Shown: positions 16,807 to 26,717 of the stretch, piece by piece | Layout: each line of letters opens with the position of its first letter | Position numbering within the stretch: position 1 is the stretch's first letter | Assembly (NCBI RefSeq): GCF_016908935.1 | Contig: NZ_JAFBEV010000008.1 | Span: 1 to 64,000 of the forward strand | Direction: 5' to 3' | DNA from: Sporolactobacillus spathodeae | GTDB lineage: Bacteria > Bacillota > Bacilli > Bacillales > Sporolactobacillaceae | DNA length: 64,000 bases | Position numbers and translations under genes: made by a program | The notes under the pieces: generated by a model | Told to the model about the DNA's origin: nothing | Seen by the model: the letters and a program-made list of their open reading frames with translations, nothing else | Databases searched by the model: none

Positions 16807-17039
16807 TATGTTAAATTAACATAAAATTTAGGATTTATCAATGATAATGACAACCTTACCTCCCTTTACACATTCTATTAGAAGATTAAAACCAGGCGAC
16901 TCCATTAAACATCCATTAAAATGATTACACAATAATCGGAATAAATTTTACATATTGGCAAATAATCCAAACATTACTAAAGCAAAACCGACCCATATAA
17001 ATTCTCTCCCACCTAACATTCCTCAACAGGATGTTTAAC
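16807..17039. other. AT-rich gap without a recognisable gene
   Basis: Apart from the weak promoter noted with the SOS box, I see only short direct repeats (CATTAAA, ATCCATTAAA) and no credible frame. Confidence 0.5.
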
Positions 17040-17246
17040 TTAGACCCAATGATCCCCAAGTTCAGCAACAAAAGAATGAAACGTCAAATAGCCCACACCG
17101 AGTAAAAAACGATGTGAGCTTGATTTTTGCAGCTGTCCGGAATACTTGGATAGTAACTCATCGAGGACCTCGCCGGGGGTTGCAGCAAACGCCCTTATTA
17201 ACGAATCGATGCGACAGATCAATCCATTGATGAGAGGTTCTGACAA
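17040..17246 (-). CDS. Possible remnant of a bacteriocin-immunity-like small protein
   Basis: A 68-residue frame with an amphipathic helical pattern (VLDELLSKYSGQLQKSSSH, then hydrophobic) that loosely recalls helical bacteriocin immunity proteins. The only possible start is TTG, with no ribosome site, and a stop lies three codons upstream. It is either a decayed gene or a chance frame. Confidence 0.3.
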   Translation of the reverse strand: MSEPLINGLICRIDSLIRAFAATPGEVLDELLSKYSGQLQKSSSHRFLLGVGYLTFHSFVAELGDHWV

Positions 17247-17322
17247 AATGAATCAGTAAATAAAAGAATCTGCCGCGTACCATCATCTAGAAAGGTTTGT
17301 ATTAATGGAGGCGCCGACGCCA

Positions 17323-17934
17323 TTACTTATCAACGAACGCTTGGTACCAGCTTGCGGCAGCTTCTGCCTCAACTTGTGTGAGCATATGGCCTTGGTGCCC
17401 CCAATGCAGGGTTGTCTCTGCGTGGGCGGATTCAAGCAAGGTTTGCAATTCGTTGGTTTCGTTCACGGAACAGATGGGATCATTCGTGCCGGCGGCAATG
17501 AACACCGGTGTCCCGGTCAAATCCGGTAGCGCGATGCCTCTCATTGGCACCATCGGATGATGAAGAATCGCGCCGCGAAGAGAGTGGCGCAGATGAAAAA
17601 GCAGGCTTGCTGCGATGTTCGCACCGTTCGAATAGCCGATTGCAAGCACATTTCCCCGATCAAACGCATAGGTTTTGGCTGCCTCGTCAATAAACTGGTT
17701 CAGTTCATGTGTGCGAAAAATCAGATCTTCTTCATCAAAAACACCTTCCGCCAAGCGACGGAAAAAGCGGGGCATGCCGTTTTCTAATATTGAGCCGCGA
17801 ACGGTCAGAACCGACGCTTCAGAATCAATCAACTCGGCCAGCGGTAGCAGATCCTTTTCATTGCCACCGGTACCGTGCAGGAGGAGCAGTGTTGGTTTGG
17901 CGGGATTACTTCCCTTAAGAAACAGATGATGCAT
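17323..17934 (-). CDS. mhqD: MhqD-like carboxylesterase
   Basis: A 203-residue alpha/beta hydrolase of the phospholipase/carboxylesterase type. GYSNG holds nucleophile Ser102, AAGTNDP Asp152 and GHQGHML His183. Start 17934 has AAAGGAG 7 nt upstream; the longer frame would overlap the preceding gene. It is the last gene of the operon mhqO, flavin reductase, mhqD, 28 nt after the reductase. In Bacillus subtilis mhqD belongs to the MhqR regulon induced by hydroquinones and catechols; the MhqR-like repressor is encoded nearby. Confidence 0.85.
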   Translation of the reverse strand: MHHLFLKGSNPAKPTLLLLHGTGGNEKDLLPLAELIDSEASVLTVRGSILENGMPRFFRRLAEGVFDEEDLIFRTHELNQFIDEAAKTYAFDRGNVLAIGYSNGANIAASLLFHLRHSLRGAILHHPMVPMRGIALPDLTGTPVFIAAGTNDPICSVNETNELQTLLESAHAETTLHWGHQGHMLTQVEAEAAASWYQAFVDK

Positions 17935-17962
17935 TTTGAATCTCCTTTCATGATACCTGTGG

Positions 17963-18571
17963 TTATGTTGGCCGCTCGATTGCGAAAAGTTCACCGATTT
18001 TGGCATAATTTGCACCTGCGAGTCGGCTCACAGCCGCCAGTTTTCTCGGATCAATTCGCCCATGATCATAGATGTCCTCCTGAATATGGTATTGGACAAT
18101 TTTCCCGATGATCAGATCACAAGTCGGCCCGGATTCGTCTCCGAGTTCAATTACTTTTTCGAGTACGCACTCAAAACGAATTTTTGCCTCCTGAATACCG
18201 GGAACGGCAATTTTACTACTCGCAACAGGGGTTAGCTGCGTCGCATCAATTTCACTTTGATCCGGCGCCAGTCGCGCCGCTGTTTGATTGATCGAAGCAA
18301 CATTTTGTTGATCCACAATATGAACGACAAATTGCTTGGATTCGATAATATTTCTCGCTGTATCTTTTAAATTGCCTTCTGTTCGCTGAACGGAGACAGA
18401 GAGCATTGGCGGATCAGCGGCGACAATATTGAAATAGCTGAAAGGCGCGCCGTTTAAAACCTGATCGCTGGATAAAGTCGTTACAAAGGCGATTGGTCTC
18501 GGAATCACGCTGCCAGTCAGCAATTTGTAATTTTCTTTTTGCGTAAGTGTTGCAGGATCAATAGAAAGCAA
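17963..18571 (-). CDS. Flavin reductase-family protein
   Basis: A 202-residue FMN-binding split-barrel protein (flavin reductase-like domain). Family motifs include SVIPRPIAFVTTLS near the start and FSYFNIVAADPPMLSVSV. The start is TTG 18571, supported by AAAGGAG at 8 nt. It sits between mhqO and mhqD and probably reduces flavin or a quinone-type substrate in the cytoplasm. In Bacillus subtilis the matching operons carry a nitroreductase (mhqN) instead, so this is a replacement within the same stress module. A fragment of a second copy is found at 14756-14850. Confidence 0.85.
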   Translation of the reverse strand: MLSIDPATLTQKENYKLLTGSVIPRPIAFVTTLSSDQVLNGAPFSYFNIVAADPPMLSVSVQRTEGNLKDTARNIIESKQFVVHIVDQQNVASINQTAARLAPDQSEIDATQLTPVASSKIAVPGIQEAKIRFECVLEKVIELGDESGPTCDLIIGKIVQYHIQEDIYDHGRIDPRKLAAVSRLAGANYAKIGELFAIERPT

Positions 18572-18594
18572 TGTACCTGCTCCTTTCCTTGCCG

Positions 18595-19530
18595 TCAGTC
18601 CAGTGTTCGAACGGCGATCGGCTGCAAAATTTCTTCCAGTCGCGGACGCAATTCCTCATACTGCGGCGGCAGCATCAATTTTTCACCCAGCCTATCCTTC
18701 GCCTCGTCAATGGCGAATCCAGGGCCATCTGTAGCCATCTCAAAGAGAATGCCGCCAAACTCCCGAAAATAAATCGAATGAAAATAATTACGATCCTGAA
18801 CAGGCGTCACGCCGAACCCATTAGCCTCAAGATATTGCTTCCATTCAAGCTGGTCCGTATCATCCTGAACCCGGAAAGCAATGTGATGAACCGTTCCGAC
18901 CCCCATGCGTCCGCGTTCCGAAGGCGTCTGCTTCACATCAATGACATTGCCGAGATCGGCCTCACTTCGGAAACGGATATAGCCGTTTTCTTCGCCGAGG
19001 CGTGCAAGACCCATTACCTTTTCAAGCAGCTTTCCAGTTTGTTGCGGCTGAATGGAGCCCAGAACAGCGCCGCCGAATCCCTTTATTGCCGCATCTGATG
19101 TAATGCCACCGAAGTGCCAGGTGCTGGCTGTCCCTTCGTCACGCGCGACTAGTTCAAGAGCGATCCCATGTGGATCATGGAATTGCAGACTCTGCTCGCC
19201 AAAACGCATTTCTTTTGAAAAAGCAACGTCAAACCGGGCCAGTCGCGTTTCCCAGAACGTCATAGACCCTTTGGGAATTACAAACGAAGTCACGGCCACT
19301 TGACCGTCGCCGACTTTTCCTCTGTGTCCACCATCCCATGGAAAGAAGGTGATGGCTGTTCCCGGGCGTCCGTCTTCATCCCCGAAATAGAGATGATACG
19401 TTCCCGGATCATCGAAGTTAATCGTCTTTTTTACTAAGCGAAGACCGAGAATACCCGCGTAAAAATCAACATTTTGCTGCGGATTGCCAACAATGGCTGT
19501 GATATGGTGAATACCTGCCGTTTTTTTCAT
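18595..19530 (-). CDS. mhqO: MhqO-type ring-cleaving dioxygenase (glyoxalase fold)
   Basis: A 311-residue protein with two vicinal-oxygen-chelate domains. IHHITAIVG (residues 7-15) and VHHIAFRV in the second half carry the metal-binding His residues, with Glu ligands in ALELVA and GILFEMATD. Relatives in Bacillus subtilis (MhqO, MhqA, MhqE) are thought to open hydroquinone or catechol rings. GAGGAGG lies 10 nt before the ATG. It is the first gene of its operon. A dispersed element (19567-19752) sits between its ribosome site and the likely MhqR-controlled promoter. Confidence 0.88.
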   Translation of the reverse strand: MKKTAGIHHITAIVGNPQQNVDFYAGILGLRLVKKTINFDDPGTYHLYFGDEDGRPGTAITFFPWDGGHRGKVGDGQVAVTSFVIPKGSMTFWETRLARFDVAFSKEMRFGEQSLQFHDPHGIALELVARDEGTASTWHFGGITSDAAIKGFGGAVLGSIQPQQTGKLLEKVMGLARLGEENGYIRFRSEADLGNVIDVKQTPSERGRMGVGTVHHIAFRVQDDTDQLEWKQYLEANGFGVTPVQDRNYFHSIYFREFGGILFEMATDGPGFAIDEAKDRLGEKLMLPPQYEELRPRLEEILQPIAVRTLD

Positions 19531-19566
19531 GAATCAATAACCTCCTCGGTTTCTTGGGCTTTGCCT

Positions 19567-19752
19567 AAGAAAAACTTGGCTAACGCCATGTCTTTTTTTG
19601 CAAAAATTGCGCTCCGGTCGCTCGCTTGCCGCGGGCAGGACGGAAGCCTCCTCATACAGGCTGGAATCTGCGGGGTCTCATTGGGCTCGCTTTTCCCGCA
19701 AGGCGTCTCGCACCTGCGCTCCATTTTTTGTGCAAAATCTTATACATTCTTA
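19567..19752 (+). repeat. Dispersed structured element, full copy A
   Basis: Shares long blocks with 31048-31218: AAAAACTTGGC hairpin, TTTTTGCAAAAATTG, GCTCCGG, GAATCTGCGGGG, GGCTCGCTTTTCCCGCAAGG, GCGCTCCATTT, GTGCAAA and CTTATAC. On the minus strand, toward mhqO, it ends in a GC-rich hairpin with U-tract. I recall similar CTGCGGGA / GAGGAGGCT / CCCGCGG repeats between genes of many Bacillales. Confidence 0.8.
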
Positions 19753-19809
19753 TCTCTTAAAAAATCCAATAATGAGTCAATGGCCAACACATTATTTTTA
19801 ATTAATATA

Positions 19810-19830
19810 TTACTAATTCGAGACATATAG
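19810..19830 (-). promoter_or_regulatory. Possible MhqR half-operator and promoter for the mhq operon
   Basis: On the minus strand TCTCGAATT matches one half of the MhqR palindrome TATCTCGAATTCGAGATA; the other half (AGTAAT) is degenerate. TTAACT and TAATAT, 16 nt apart, bracket it as weak -35 and -10 boxes. Confidence 0.4.
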
Positions 19831-19841
19831 TTAAAAATAAA

Positions 19842-20279
19842 TCAGTGCTCTTTTGCATAGAAACCGAGTTTCTTTAACTGCTGAATCATAGTCACCTTTT
19901 CTTCGTCATTTAACCCGCCCAGCAACTCATGAATCGCTTCTGAATGTTTTGGAAAAACGCGATCGATGAACTGTTTGCCTTCATCCGTTATTTCAGCATA
20001 CGTGACCCGGCGATCATCGGAACAAGGTCTGCGTCTGAGGTAATTTTTCTTTTCCAGCTTATCAACGACATAAGTAATGCTGCTGCTCGCAAGTAAAATT
20101 TTCTCACCGATTTTCTGAATCGGCTGTGCCCCTTTATGATCCAATAGTTCAAGTACCGCAAATTCCGTCGGATTCAATCCGTACGTTTTAATTTCTTTCT
20201 CAACCTGCCGGGTAATTTCCTGCATCGCGCGCGAAAGGACAACAAAAAGCTTTAAAGAGTTATTTAGCCCACTGTTCAT
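19842..20279 (-). CDS. mhqR: MarR-family repressor, MhqR-like
   Basis: A 145-residue winged-helix MarR protein, with recognition helix in ILLASSSITYVVDKLEKKN and wing with SDDRRVTYAEIT. Start 20279 is preferred because an upstream ATG at 20297 lies in the operator; the resulting length is typical of MhqR. The operator TATCTCGAAGTCGAGATA (20299-20316) just upstream matches the known MhqR box almost exactly, so the gene is probably autoregulated. It should repress the mhqO operon downstream and perhaps the adjacent aldo/keto reductase. Confidence 0.88.
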   Translation of the reverse strand: MNSGLNNSLKLFVVLSRAMQEITRQVEKEIKTYGLNPTEFAVLELLDHKGAQPIQKIGEKILLASSSITYVVDKLEKKNYLRRRPCSDDRRVTYAEITDEGKQFIDRVFPKHSEAIHELLGGLNDEEKVTMIQQLKKLGFYAKEH

Positions 20280-20298
20280 AAAATCACCAATTTTCATA

Positions 20299-20316
20299 TA
20301 TCTCGAAGTCGAGATA
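20299..20316. promoter_or_regulatory. MhqR operator
   Basis: TATCTCGAAGTCGAGATA is an 18-bp palindrome except for its central pair. It matches the Bacillus subtilis MhqR site TATCTCGAATTCGAGATA, which I quote from memory, at 17 of 18 positions. Confidence 0.85.
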
Positions 20317-20417
20317 ATCATAACGTGATCTACACCCTATGTCAATCATTTTGACAGTTAATAAATCGGATCAGGAACACCCTATATTTTTTCCACTTTT
20401 CAGCAGAAGATTCACCC

Positions 20418-20515
20418 AGAAAATACTTAAGAAAAATTGGGCTGCATCAAGTCTTATTTTTGTAAAAATTGCGCTCCAGCTGCTCACTTGCCGCGACTTT
20501 CATGTCTCTAATCAG
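20418..20515 (+). repeat. Partial copy of the dispersed element (left half)
   Basis: AAGAAAAATTGGGCTGCATC then TTTTTGTAAAAATTGCGCTCC and CTCACTTGCCGCG match the left half of the elements at 19567 and 31048. Confidence 0.65.
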
Positions 20516-20528
20516 CAACACCAAACAT

Positions 20529-20574
20529 AAAAAACGCCCGATCGATCGCCTTTATGACCATCAATCGGACGTTT
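20529..20574 (-). terminator. Terminator of the aldo/keto reductase gene
   Basis: On the minus strand AACGTCCGATTGAT pairs with ATCGATCGGGCGTT and is followed by TTTT, 28 nt after the stop. A decayed copy lies at 14490-14531. Confidence 0.85.
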
Positions 20575-20601
20575 CATTTTATCTACAACACTATTAATTT
20601 T

Positions 20602-21426
20602 TTATACCGTATCCGGGTCGGTGTTATTGCGTTTGTTCTGGTTAATCGCGTCAATTGCCGCAATATCGCTTGCAGACAATGTGAAGTCAAAAATAGCGGC
20701 GTTACTTTCAATATGTGCTTTCTGCGTGGAACGTGGAATCACAATAATATCATTTTGAATCGCCCACCGTAAGATGATTTGCGCCGGCGTCTTGTCATAT
20801 TGAGAAGCAATCTTCACAATCACCGGATTATCGAGAACGGTGCCCGTCCCAAGCGGTGAATAGCCTTCGATTTGAATGCCTTGCTGTTTGCAATACTGCC
20901 GCAATGGCTCCTGCGAGAGCAGTGGATGGAGTTCAACCTGATCAACAAACGGGACAACGTCCGAAACTTCCTTTAATGATTCGATATGATGCGGGTGGAA
21001 ATTACTGACACCAATCGCCCGAACGCGTCCTTCCTGATAGAGCTTCACCATGGCCTTCCATGATTCCTGATAAACGCCAGTAATCGGCCAATGGATCAGA
21101 TACAGATCGAGATAGTCCAAACCAAGTTTCTTCAGACTCGTGTCATAAGCTCTCAGAGTTGATTCGTAGCCTTGATCGTCATTCCATAATTTCGAAGTAA
21201 TAAATAACTGATCACGCGCAATGCCAGATCGGCGAATCGCCTCGCCGACCCCACGCTCATTATGGTACCGTTCCGCCGTGTCAATCATGCGATAGCCCGC
21301 TTCCAAACCGTTCAGAACCGAATGAATCACGGGCTCCCCATCTGGCACACGCCATACGCCAAGACCAAGTCCTGGCATGGTCACACCGTTGCGCAAAGTT
21401 ATTCTATCATCGAGAGAGTGAATCAT
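20602..21426 (-). CDS. Aldo/keto reductase (AKR5-like)
   Basis: A 274-residue TIM-barrel NADPH-dependent reductase. The catalytic tetrad Asp49 (MIDTAERY), Tyr54, Lys79 (TSKLW) and His112 (LIHWP) is intact, and IPRSTQKAHI near the C-terminus is the cofactor-binding loop. AAGGA lies 8 nt before the ATG. It is close to Bacillus YvgN-type enzymes that reduce methylglyoxal and other reactive aldehydes. It lies upstream of mhqR on the same strand with its own terminator. A decayed second copy of its 3' end is at 14630-14754. Confidence 0.92.
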   Translation of the reverse strand: MIHSLDDRITLRNGVTMPGLGLGVWRVPDGEPVIHSVLNGLEAGYRMIDTAERYHNERGVGEAIRRSGIARDQLFITSKLWNDDQGYESTLRAYDTSLKKLGLDYLDLYLIHWPITGVYQESWKAMVKLYQEGRVRAIGVSNFHPHHIESLKEVSDVVPFVDQVELHPLLSQEPLRQYCKQQGIQIEGYSPLGTGTVLDNPVIVKIASQYDKTPAQIILRWAIQNDIIVIPRSTQKAHIESNAAIFDFTLSASDIAAIDAINQNKRNNTDPDTV

Positions 21427-21506
21427 TAGTGCATTCCTTCTTTCTTTAGTCTTTTGTCCACTAACCTAAACAACATCTATAGTACATGAAAAAAATGAAC
21501 TTACAA

Positions 21507-21538
21507 ATTAAAAAGGACCCAGATTTCCCCAGGTCCAA
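21507..21538 (-). terminator. Terminator downstream of the PTS-operon LacI gene
   Basis: On the minus strand GGACCTGG and CTGGGTCC pair and are followed by TTTTT, about 155 nt after the LacI stop. Confidence 0.7.
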
Positions 21539-21691
21539 TAACAAACTATCATGCACTGAGAATGATGTACACGTCCGTTTCACAGAAGCGATAAGCTATC
21601 AAATTTATCTAAGGAAATTAAGTAGAACCAATTGAACCACATAAGTGTTTATTAGATAAACATTCCTTTATTTTAGTTAATTCTCTAGAAA

Positions 21692-22717
21692 TCAAACTGA
21701 TTCTCTTAAAATAATACTGGTAGGAATCATCTGACACTTTTCAGTGGATGTCATCATCTCCGAATTTATTAATTTAAGTAAAATATCACAGGATACCTTT
21801 GCTAATTGATCAATATCTTGTTTCACAGATGATAACGACGGCGAACTGTAAGTACATAATGGATCATCATCAAAGCCAATGATTTTGACGTTCTCAGGTA
21901 CCTTCCATCCGAAATCTTGGCAAGCCTTCATCGTTCCGAAAGCCAAGCGGTCATTAACTGCAAATATTCCGTCATATAAATTACCATCCCTAAAACTCTT
22001 TAAAACATGAAGTTTTACTTCTTCGGGCTTTGTTTCTTTGTCATTAATTTTAATTATTCTGTTTGGGTTGCAAGTCAATCCATTTTTCTCAAGTGCATCT
22101 TTAAACCCTCGTAGCCGTTCTTTTGAAGAATAGAGATTTTCATGACTGATTATGATCCCTAGCTTTTTACAACCTTGTTTAATCAAGGTTTCCGTTGCTA
22201 ATAAACCTCCATGATAATGATCGGAACTGATAAAGACAGCATTTTCAGTATTTTTAGGTTTACGGTCGATACAGACCGTGAGTGTTTGTGTTTGAATGAC
22301 TGACGTATCAAATTCTTGGTCACCTGAGATGATTAATAATCCATCAACCATTTTTCCTTCTAACGTTCTCAAATATGCCATTTCTTTATGCTCATCTCTG
22401 TCTGTGTTACATATAATTACTGAATATCCTTTAGAATACAAATATTTCTCCATTCTCAATACAACAGACGAAAAAAAAGCATTACTAATATCTGGAACGA
22501 GCACACCTATTGTAAAGGATTTTTTCATTCTAAGACTTTTGGCAACATAATTCATACCATAATTATTTTCTCTAATCACTTTCATAACCCGTCGCCTGGT
22601 CTTTTCAGAAAATCTGCCGTTGTTATTAATTACTCTTGAAACTGTTGCAGGAGAAACCCCACTAAGTTCGGCAATCCTTTTAATAGAAATTTTATTTTCA
22701 TCATTACCATTCATCAT
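21692..22717 (-). CDS. LacI-family regulator of the PTS operon
   Basis: A 341-residue repressor: helix-turn-helix IKRIAELSGVSPATVSRVIN (residues 12-31), hinge, then the two-lobed effector domain (VKIIGFDDDPLCTYSSPSLS). It is the last gene of the operon that starts near 27377. Three copies of the palindrome-like GAGTAATCGATTTCTC (27403-27552) before the first gene are its likely operators, giving feedback control. The effector would be a phosphorylated sugar from the PTS or an intermediate. Confidence 0.88.
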   Translation of the reverse strand: MMNGNDENKISIKRIAELSGVSPATVSRVINNNGRFSEKTRRRVMKVIRENNYGMNYVAKSLRMKKSFTIGVLVPDISNAFFSSVVLRMEKYLYSKGYSVIICNTDRDEHKEMAYLRTLEGKMVDGLLIISGDQEFDTSVIQTQTLTVCIDRKPKNTENAVFISSDHYHGGLLATETLIKQGCKKLGIIISHENLYSSKERLRGFKDALEKNGLTCNPNRIIKINDKETKPEEVKLHVLKSFRDGNLYDGIFAVNDRLAFGTMKACQDFGWKVPENVKIIGFDDDPLCTYSSPSLSSVKQDIDQLAKVSCDILLKLINSEMMTSTEKCQMIPTSIILRESV

Positions 22718-22816
22718 TTCAGCACATACTCTCTAGTCGTTTATTTTTTTCTTTATATTCTATATATAACAACATACAAATGATAACGCAATTAAACGGT
22801 TTCATTAATAGATACC

Positions 22817-24256
<1,440 letters not shown>

Positions 24257-24340
24257 TTAGAAATTTTTATCGCCTCTCGTATTTTCAATCAACTACATTT
24301 ATATTTCTAAGATTGAGCTTTAGATACTTACTGGGATTAT

Positions 24341-26197
24341 TTATTCAGTGAGTGCCTCCATTACAACTGACCCTTGTACTTGTTTTCCTTTTTTTAACAG
24401 TTGAACATCCTTATAGTCTTGAGTATTAGTTACTATCACTGGCGTGCTTACATCATAACCAGCCTTATGAATAGAAGCCAAATCAAATGTAGTTAATAGT
24501 TGACCCTTTTTAACATTCTCTCCCTGTTTAACATGGCACTCAAAATATTTCCCCTTTAATTCAACCGTGTTGATACCAATATGAATCATTACTTCTGTCC
24601 CGTTCTTTGATTCTATACCGATTGCATGATGAGTGGGGAAAAGTACTTTAACCGTTCCATCAAAGGGTGCATAGACCTTTCCTTCTTGCGGTTCCACTAG
24701 AAATCCTGATCCCATACTTCCATCAGCAAATGCCGGATCTTTACTTTCCTTAAGTTCCTTCACCTCTCCTAGTATCGGAGTACTGATGAATTGTTGATTT
24801 ACTGCAAGACTCACGTTCTCAGTTACTTGGTTTTTCTCTATATCTTTTGATTCTTCATCAAATCCTAGAATCATGGTTGCTATAGCGGCTACAATAAAGC
24901 AGATGGCTAAGCCAAGGGCATAATATACAAATGTCTTACCAACAAATGCGGGCAATGTTGTCAATCCGCCAAAAACAAAGGCATAGGCTTTCGTCTGCAT
25001 ACCGCCCATAAACGCTCCACCTACAGCACCACCAATGACTGCACCAATCAATGGTCGTTTATATCTTACGGCTACACCATAAATTGCTGGTTCTGTTATA
25101 CCTGCAAAGAAAATGGACAAAAGAGCCGACATGGTATAGGATTTAGTCTTCTTATTTTTCGTTTTCAGAAAAGTTCCTAGTGTTGCCCCAGCCATACCAA
25201 AGTTAGCCGCACCTGTTAACGGAACGATTTTATCAAATCCAAGCGTACTAATATTCATGATCATAATTGGGTTTACTGCCCATTGAAGACCAAATATTAC
25301 AAAGACGTTCCAAACTCCCCCAATCAGCGCACCCGCAATCCATCCGTTTGATTGAATTAACCAGTTAATAATTCGTGCGATGCCCTCACCGGTATATACA
25401 CCAAATGGTCCAAATAACCCTGCTGTGATAGGCACCATAATAAAGAGTGAAATAAGTGGTACAAATAAGAGTTGCAAACTTTCAGCAATATGATTTTTTA
25501 AGAATCGTTCAAGATATGAAAGGCACCAGATCGCCAAAATTGCTGGAATAACTGTTGAGGTATAGGTCATTGTTACGATAGGGATCCCGAGAAAATGTGT
25601 AATTACGCCATTGCCATGAGTCCCCATAATATTAGTAAATTCCGGCATAATAAGCGCACCCATCACTGCAACTGAAACATACAAATTAGCACCAAAACGT
25701 TTAGCAGTTGTGAACGCTAACAAAATAGGGAGAAAGTAAAATACTGATGTTGAAGCTGCCGTAAGAATATGATAAGTACCCGATTTATCCGAAAGCCAAC
25801 CCAATTGTGTACTAAGCAAAACAAGTCCCCTTAGAACACCAGAGCCAGCCAAAAGTGGCAGTAATGGTGTGAAGATCCCAGCGATAGTATTAAAAACTCG
25901 CGCAATGATCTTGCCATCATCTTTTGATACGTCGTTCCCACTTTTTTCACCAGCAAGCCTTGTCCCCCTTATTAAATCCTCATATACATTGGGAACATTG
26001 GGACCAATAACAACCTGAAATTGTCCACCTTTTTCAACAACACTTAGAACTCCTTGCAGAGCCTCAATTTTATCTCTCTTAACGACATCTCTATTCTTTA
26101 GCGTCATTCGAAGTCTAGTTGCACAATGAGTAATTGTATTGATATTTTCTTCCTGACCAACCAACCCCAGTATTTTTTTACCCAAATTATCTGCCAT
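24341..26197 (-). CDS. bglP: Beta-glucoside-type PTS enzyme IIBCA
   Basis: A 618-residue PTS permease with domain order B-C-A. The EIIB domain has Cys25 in THCATRLRM. The EIIC domain (about residues 95-450) has some ten spans and GITEPAIYGV. The EIIA domain has the phosphorylated His in EVMIHIGINTV near residue 540. Start 26197 was chosen because AAAGGGA lies 8 nt upstream. It transports and phosphorylates a beta-glycoside. It is cotranscribed with rpiB and an AlsE-like gene upstream and the GH1 gene downstream; that set suggests the sugar released is allose 6-phosphate rather than glucose 6-phosphate. No antiterminator gene of the BglG type is present. Confidence 0.9.
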   Translation of the reverse strand: MADNLGKKILGLVGQEENINTITHCATRLRMTLKNRDVVKRDKIEALQGVLSVVEKGGQFQVVIGPNVPNVYEDLIRGTRLAGEKSGNDVSKDDGKIIARVFNTIAGIFTPLLPLLAGSGVLRGLVLLSTQLGWLSDKSGTYHILTAASTSVFYFLPILLAFTTAKRFGANLYVSVAVMGALIMPEFTNIMGTHGNGVITHFLGIPIVTMTYTSTVIPAILAIWCLSYLERFLKNHIAESLQLLFVPLISLFIMVPITAGLFGPFGVYTGEGIARIINWLIQSNGWIAGALIGGVWNVFVIFGLQWAVNPIMIMNISTLGFDKIVPLTGAANFGMAGATLGTFLKTKNKKTKSYTMSALLSIFFAGITEPAIYGVAVRYKRPLIGAVIGGAVGGAFMGGMQTKAYAFVFGGLTTLPAFVGKTFVYYALGLAICFIVAAIATMILGFDEESKDIEKNQVTENVSLAVNQQFISTPILGEVKELKESKDPAFADGSMGSGFLVEPQEGKVYAPFDGTVKVLFPTHHAIGIESKNGTEVMIHIGINTVELKGKYFECHVKQGENVKKGQLLTTFDLASIHKAGYDVSTPVIVTNTQDYKDVQLLKKGKQVQGSVVMEALTE

Positions 26198-26270
26198 CAT
26201 TGTCATCCCTTTCACAATATTTTATATACAAACAAAATAATTTCTACTAAAAGTAAAGCACCACTATTTA

Positions 26271-26714
26271 TTATTGCTCCTCTTCAATGGCTGAGAGCAT
26301 GTTCACACGACGTCCATGCCGGCCACCTAAAAATTTAGCATCAAGCCATTCTCTAACAATCATCTTAGCAAGTTCCTCACCAATAACACGTGATCCAAAG
26401 GCCAGTACGTTGGTGTTATTGTGTTCCCGTGAAAGTTTTGCACTATATGGTTCACTGCAGACAACCGCTCGGATACCTTTAACCTTATTTGCCGCAAGTG
26501 AGATGCCAACACCTGTTCCACAAATGACAATTCCGAGGTCAGTTTCGCCTGAAGCTACCATCTTCCCAACTTTTTCTCCATAAATCGGATAATCCGTTCG
26601 CTCATTTGAATTTGTTCCTGAATCTACTGTTTCATGACCTAATTCATGTAAATAATCAACAATCGCTGGTTTTAAAATGAGTCCGACATGGTCATTCCCA
26701 ATAGCAATTTTCAT
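26271..26714 (-). CDS. rpiB: RpiB/LacAB-family sugar-phosphate isomerase
   Basis: A 147-residue isomerase. The active-site Cys lies in VICGTGVGIS and the base His in SREHNNTNVLAFGSR; IGNDHVG binds phosphate. RpiB enzymes convert ribose 5-phosphate and also allose 6-phosphate to allulose 6-phosphate. The gene directly follows the AlsE-like epimerase gene (3 nt gap). Its place in a PTS operon favours the hexose 6-phosphate reaction here. The last residues (LSAIEEEQ) resemble the usual RpiB tail. Confidence 0.88.
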   Translation of the reverse strand: MKIAIGNDHVGLILKPAIVDYLHELGHETVDSGTNSNERTDYPIYGEKVGKMVASGETDLGIVICGTGVGISLAANKVKGIRAVVCSEPYSAKLSREHNNTNVLAFGSRVIGEELAKMIVREWLDAKFLGGRHGRRVNMLSAIEEEQ

Positions 26715-26717
26715 CCT

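Noticed and set aside
19527-19830. Open frames inside dispersed element A, and similar ones in element B (31027-31242), with related translations
   Set aside because: The likeness follows from the shared DNA repeat; there are no ribosome sites and hairpins fill the region.
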